DNA of 32,309 nucleotides, taken from positions 1 to 32,309 of the forward strand of contig CAYHAK010000011.1 of NCBI GenBank assembly GCA_964354625.1. The letters run 5' to 3'. Shown here piece after piece: positions 30,334-32,309 of the stretch. The stretch comes from DATKKK01 sp964354625. GTDB lineage: Archaea > Thermoproteota > Bathyarchaeia > Bathyarchaeales > Bathycorpusculaceae. The notes beneath the pieces were generated by a model that searched no databases, was not told the DNA's origin, and saw only the letters and a program-made list of their open reading frames with translations. The translations under genes and the position numbers were made by a program. Position 1 is the stretch's first letter. The number at the start of each line of letters is the position of its first letter.

Positions 30334-30458
30334 GCGCGCGCTATCAGCTCCGAAAAAGGCATTTGTCAGCAGTTATAAAAAAGTCATGGTTTAATGAAGT
30401 CAGAGCTATTATAGCATCTCGAGTAATATTCATAATCACTTTGGCTTTAGCGCGCGCG
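30185..30458. repeat. Three alternating GC tracts delimiting gene fragments
   Basis: 9-bp tracts at 30185-30193, 30333-30341 (followed by TA) and 30450-30458 (preceded by TA). The two intervals between them carry unrelated, incomplete coding-like frames. Confidence 0.8.
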
Positions 30459-30535
30459 AGAAAGGAAACCCAAGAGCGGAGAATGCTCGCCAAAACAAAT
30501 CGCTGAGTGCCATCCAAAAACCAAGACTCATTCAT
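30344..30535 (-). pseudogene. PIN-domain-like C-terminal fragment
   Basis: The minus-strand frame after the tract at 30450 reads KVIMNITRDAIIALTSLNHD then FFITADKCLFRS and stop. The order D-x-x-I-A...h-x-T-x-D-K is that of the second half of PIN (VapC-type) nucleases. The upstream piece (MNESWFLDGTQRFVLASILR) is not a recognisable PIN N-terminus. It is probably a decayed toxin gene; only ~35 residues support the call. Confidence 0.35.
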
Positions 30536-30597
30536 GTTCTCAATGACTGAATCGTTCGGGCTGTTCTCTTCTTAGCAGATACAAGACTGCAACCTAG

Positions 30598-31107
30598 CTA
30601 GCCTGTCTTTGCCTTTATTTTTGGCAGAATCTCCTTCTGCATCTGCACTATGCCCATGGTTGTGATCCTGTATTCCTCGTTGGCAGTCTTGCTTGCCGTC
30701 TCGTTCTTCACAAGCTCGCCAAGGCGGGTGCTTGCGATCTTTGGGTTTTTGCCGAGCTTGATCTGTAGTTCCTCTTTTGAGACCGTTTCTTTTTTGGTTG
30801 CGCCCAGTTGAAAGCCCACGTAATTCGCCAGTAGCCACAGTGTCAGAGTCTCATTGTCAGTCAGCTTCTCTCTGGCAACCATGAAGTTTGGGCCTTCCTT
30901 CGAGAAGGCAATCACTCCCTCGCAATCCTTAGCAAGCCGTTGCACATCGACACTCAGAAGCAGCTTCTTGGCTGTCTCGAAGGTTGGAAGGAAATCGCCG
31001 AAAAACTTGCTCAGCAGCAGCCAAACTTGTTCAGGTGTACCCGAGAAAGTCTTTTCAACGCCTTTGAATCTGACTTGGGCCGTCAAGTCGTCTGTTTCGC
31101 CGGTCAA
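30598..31107 (-). CDS. Winged-helix/associated family protein 3 of operon
   Basis: A 169-aa protein. The N-terminal module (TAQVRFKGVEKTFSGTPEQV, then a helix WLLLSKFFGDFLPTFETA) parallels those of the two upstream genes. The middle is a four-helix-like stretch (TLTLWLLANYVGFQLGA) and the C-terminus looks like a winged helix (VSKEELQIKLGKNPKIASTR). It overlaps the upstream gene by 4 nt and is third in the operon. Function is unknown; a DNA-binding or partner-binding role is inferred. Confidence 0.7.
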   Translation of the reverse strand: MTGETDDLTAQVRFKGVEKTFSGTPEQVWLLLSKFFGDFLPTFETAKKLLLSVDVQRLAKDCEGVIAFSKEGPNFMVAREKLTDNETLTLWLLANYVGFQLGATKKETVSKEELQIKLGKNPKIASTRLGELVKNETASKTANEEYRITTMGIVQMQKEILPKIKAKTG

Positions 31108-31574
31108 CCTGTCTTGCCTCTGAGTCGGGAGAGAACATCGTCTTCAACCCATCTTTCGCCTTGAACGGTAAGCTTGAACTCAGGTCTGTTCGGATCAGGC
31201 TTGAACACTTGGCCTCTCTTAGTCATCTCGTTCAAGCGACCAGGAACCATACATTTTATGCCGCTCGACTCCAGAAGCTTGACCATCTGCGCTGCCGTGT
31301 TCTTCTTGTCCTCAGAGGCATACAGTGTCAAACCTATGGCTTCGTAGTGCGTGAGCGATTCACGCGTTACTATCACAGGGCCCTCAGTCGTGGACTCGAC
31401 TATGCCCTTCAGTTGAATGCCTGAAGGCATCAGCCTGTTCGTGACGAAGTTGTCCACTTTCTCCATGAAATTCTCCGGAAAGGTCTCGATCGTGCTGAGT
31501 ACTTCTTGCGGGTTTTCACCTTCTATAACGATCTCGCCGAAAGGAGTCTTTATCCTCGCCTCAACCTTCCTCAT
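31104..31574 (-). CDS. Winged-helix/associated family protein 2 of operon
   Basis: A 156-aa protein starting MRKVEARIKTPFGEIVIEGE, with a helix NPQEVLSTIETFPENFMEKV, then a helical domain (HYEAIGLTLYASEDKKNTAA) and a winged-helix-like end (GRLNEMTKRGQVFKPDPNRP). Its C-terminus ends GKTG, as does AKTG of the downstream protein. It overlaps both neighbours by 4 nt. Same family module as 25341-25742. Confidence 0.72.
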   Translation of the reverse strand: MRKVEARIKTPFGEIVIEGENPQEVLSTIETFPENFMEKVDNFVTNRLMPSGIQLKGIVESTTEGPVIVTRESLTHYEAIGLTLYASEDKKNTAAQMVKLLESSGIKCMVPGRLNEMTKRGQVFKPDPNRPEFKLTVQGERWVEDDVLSRLRGKTG

Positions 31575-32068
31575 CGGGCCTCGCCTCTGACGCCCAACGT
31601 CTCTTTCTCAGCCAAAATGTAAACGAAACCCGCGTCCGTGTTCCACCGCCTCACCTTCCCTTTCTTAACAAGTTCGGCAAGAACGTTGGGCAACATGCGC
31701 CCCTGGAAACTCATTCCATTGGCCTTCAGCACTTCTCTGAGCTCCTCTTGAGTTCTGGGTCGCCATTTTCCCCAGTCAGTGCCAAGAGTTCTCAGTATGG
31801 CTTCGTCGCAGTTTCCGGAGGCTGTCACCTTTGGATAGTTCTGCGCTTTAGTCTCCTGCCTCGCAGCTTCCGTCTTGACCGTCAACGTTGCCACCGTCTT
31901 TGGCTTTGCGGTTTCGAAAGCCTTGTGTACGTTCGTGATCAGTCTAGGCAAGTCCTCGATGGTTCTCAGAACCTCGTCACGGGCTCCCTCTATTTCCACT
32001 TCATATTCGCCCATTCTCATGCGAAAAGCGAAGTTGCCTGCCCTGCCCTTTTGCGCCTTGTCCTGCAA
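31571..32068 (-). CDS. Winged-helix family protein 1 of operon
   Basis: A 165-aa protein with the N-terminal module NFAFRMRMGEYEVEIEGARD plus a helix (EVLRTIEDLPRLITNVHKAF), a Lys/Thr-rich linker (~50-80), and a C-terminal winged helix (PRTQEELREVLKANGMSFQG, then LAELVKKGKVRRWNTDAGFV). The start is TTG 32068, kept because the alignment with its paralogues needs residues upstream of the first ATG (32020). A minus-strand TATA (CTATATGA, 32079-32086) is close by, so the start remains open. First gene of the three-gene operon. Confidence 0.72.
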   Translation of the reverse strand: MQDKAQKGRAGNFAFRMRMGEYEVEIEGARDEVLRTIEDLPRLITNVHKAFETAKPKTVATLTVKTEAARQETKAQNYPKVTASGNCDEAILRTLGTDWGKWRPRTQEELREVLKANGMSFQGRMLPNVLAELVKKGKVRRWNTDAGFVYILAEKETLGVRGEAR

Positions 32069-32133
32069 TACTATCCCATCATATAGATGCGTGGTGGCTC
32101 CTTTTAGGATTTACGTATCACATACCACACAAT

Positions 32134-32309
32134 CTAAGTCGTAAGCCCAATTGCGAGAATGTGTTGCGGGTCATATTGCAGGAAGCAGTCAGTGTGGCAC
32201 AAATAGAGTGCGTTGGTGAAGACATGACCTTGTCCGACGAACGTATGTTTCGGCACGATCTTGCATTCAAGGACGATGCTACCGTCGCCGTATGGTACCG
32301 TGATTGGTC
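32134..32309 (-). CDS. C-terminal part of an unknown protein, cut by the window edge
   Basis: 57 codons from the edge to a TAG at 32134-32136. It includes GSIVLECKIVPKHTFVGQGH and CFLQYDPQHILAIGLTT. The L-E-C-K-I-V...G-Q-G-H order is reminiscent of flavin-reductase-like FMN-binding proteins, but too little is present to be sure. It is transcribed toward the winged-helix operon. Confidence 0.6.
   Translation of the reverse strand, partial: PITVPYGDGSIVLECKIVPKHTFVGQGHVFTNALYLCHTDCFLQYDPQHILAIGLTT

Noticed and set aside
230..30458. GC tracts read as meaningful Ala-Arg-Ala protein segments
   Set aside because: Alternating GC reads as Ala-Arg in all six frames, so open frames across the tracts are no evidence of coding.
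230..30458. GC tracts as ligation or assembly joins between unrelated DNA
   Set aside because: Not fully excluded, but AIM24 pieces keep order and strand across a tract and one tract sits between two intact, same-strand genes (13939-13947), which fits local change better. Raw reads would settle it.
1..32309. CRISPR array or phage genes
   Set aside because: No regularly spaced 24-37-bp direct repeats, cas motifs, integrase, capsid or terminase-like proteins were seen.

Overview
This is archaeal chromosomal DNA, most likely from the Bathyarchaeia / TACK side of Archaea (lineage is inferred). The evidence is archaeal information-processing genes (aIF1A, aIF2 beta, RIO1, RIO2, a Pno1-type KH protein, Alba, Lsm, HerA-NurA), aconitase X of the archaeal mevalonate route, archaeal TATA boxes with GGTGA/GGAGG ribosome sites, and a tRNA-Tyr with two bulge-helix-bulge introns. 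The window has no CRISPR array, rRNA or replication origin that I can see.

Layout. 1-413 is non-coding or decayed. 414-2109 (minus) is the aIF1A-RIO1-KH ribosome biogenesis/translation cluster. 2240-4392 is a sharply bounded transposon of about 2.15 kb, with imperfect ~50-bp inverted ends and an intact 8-bp target duplication. It carries an IS6/IS240-like transposase, a ribbon-helix-helix (RHH) regulator and two unknown passenger ORFs. 4403-5434 (minus) holds a DUF1847-like remnant, DUF424 and aIF2 beta. 5598-9475 (plus) holds a corrinoid adenosyltransferase, both subunits of split glycine decarboxylase, and a MIP18/DUF59 Fe-S assembly protein. 9751-10249 has two small unknown genes, 10258-10411 the intron-containing tRNA-Tyr, and 10951-12120 an aminotransferase. 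12280-14894 (minus) is a hydroxyacid dehydrogenase followed by the two aconitase X subunits. 14994-15325 is a broken AIM24-family gene. 15388-18049 holds a small membrane protein, Lsm, RIO2 and ThiI. 18253-19731 holds small Cys-rich proteins and Alba. 19930-22669 is UMP kinase plus a MacB-type ABC exporter. 22712-25248 (minus) is the NurA-HerA pair. 25341-28041 is a winged-helix protein and a secreted C25 (gingipain-like) protease. 28073-30597 contains unknown genes and gene fragments. 30598-32068 is a three-gene operon of proteins related to the one at 25341. A partial gene runs off the right edge.

Two signals stand out. First, the transposon: the RHH operon and the transposase diverge from a 92-bp gap, and both start codons sit at the same distance from nearly identical TATA/operator-like blocks. 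This suggests that the element's own RHH protein controls both transposition and passenger expression. Second, short alternating (GC)n tracts, ideally the palindrome TAGCGCGCGCTA, recur about 20 times. Nearly all lie between genes or at breaks in decayed genes, which ordinary gene content does not explain.
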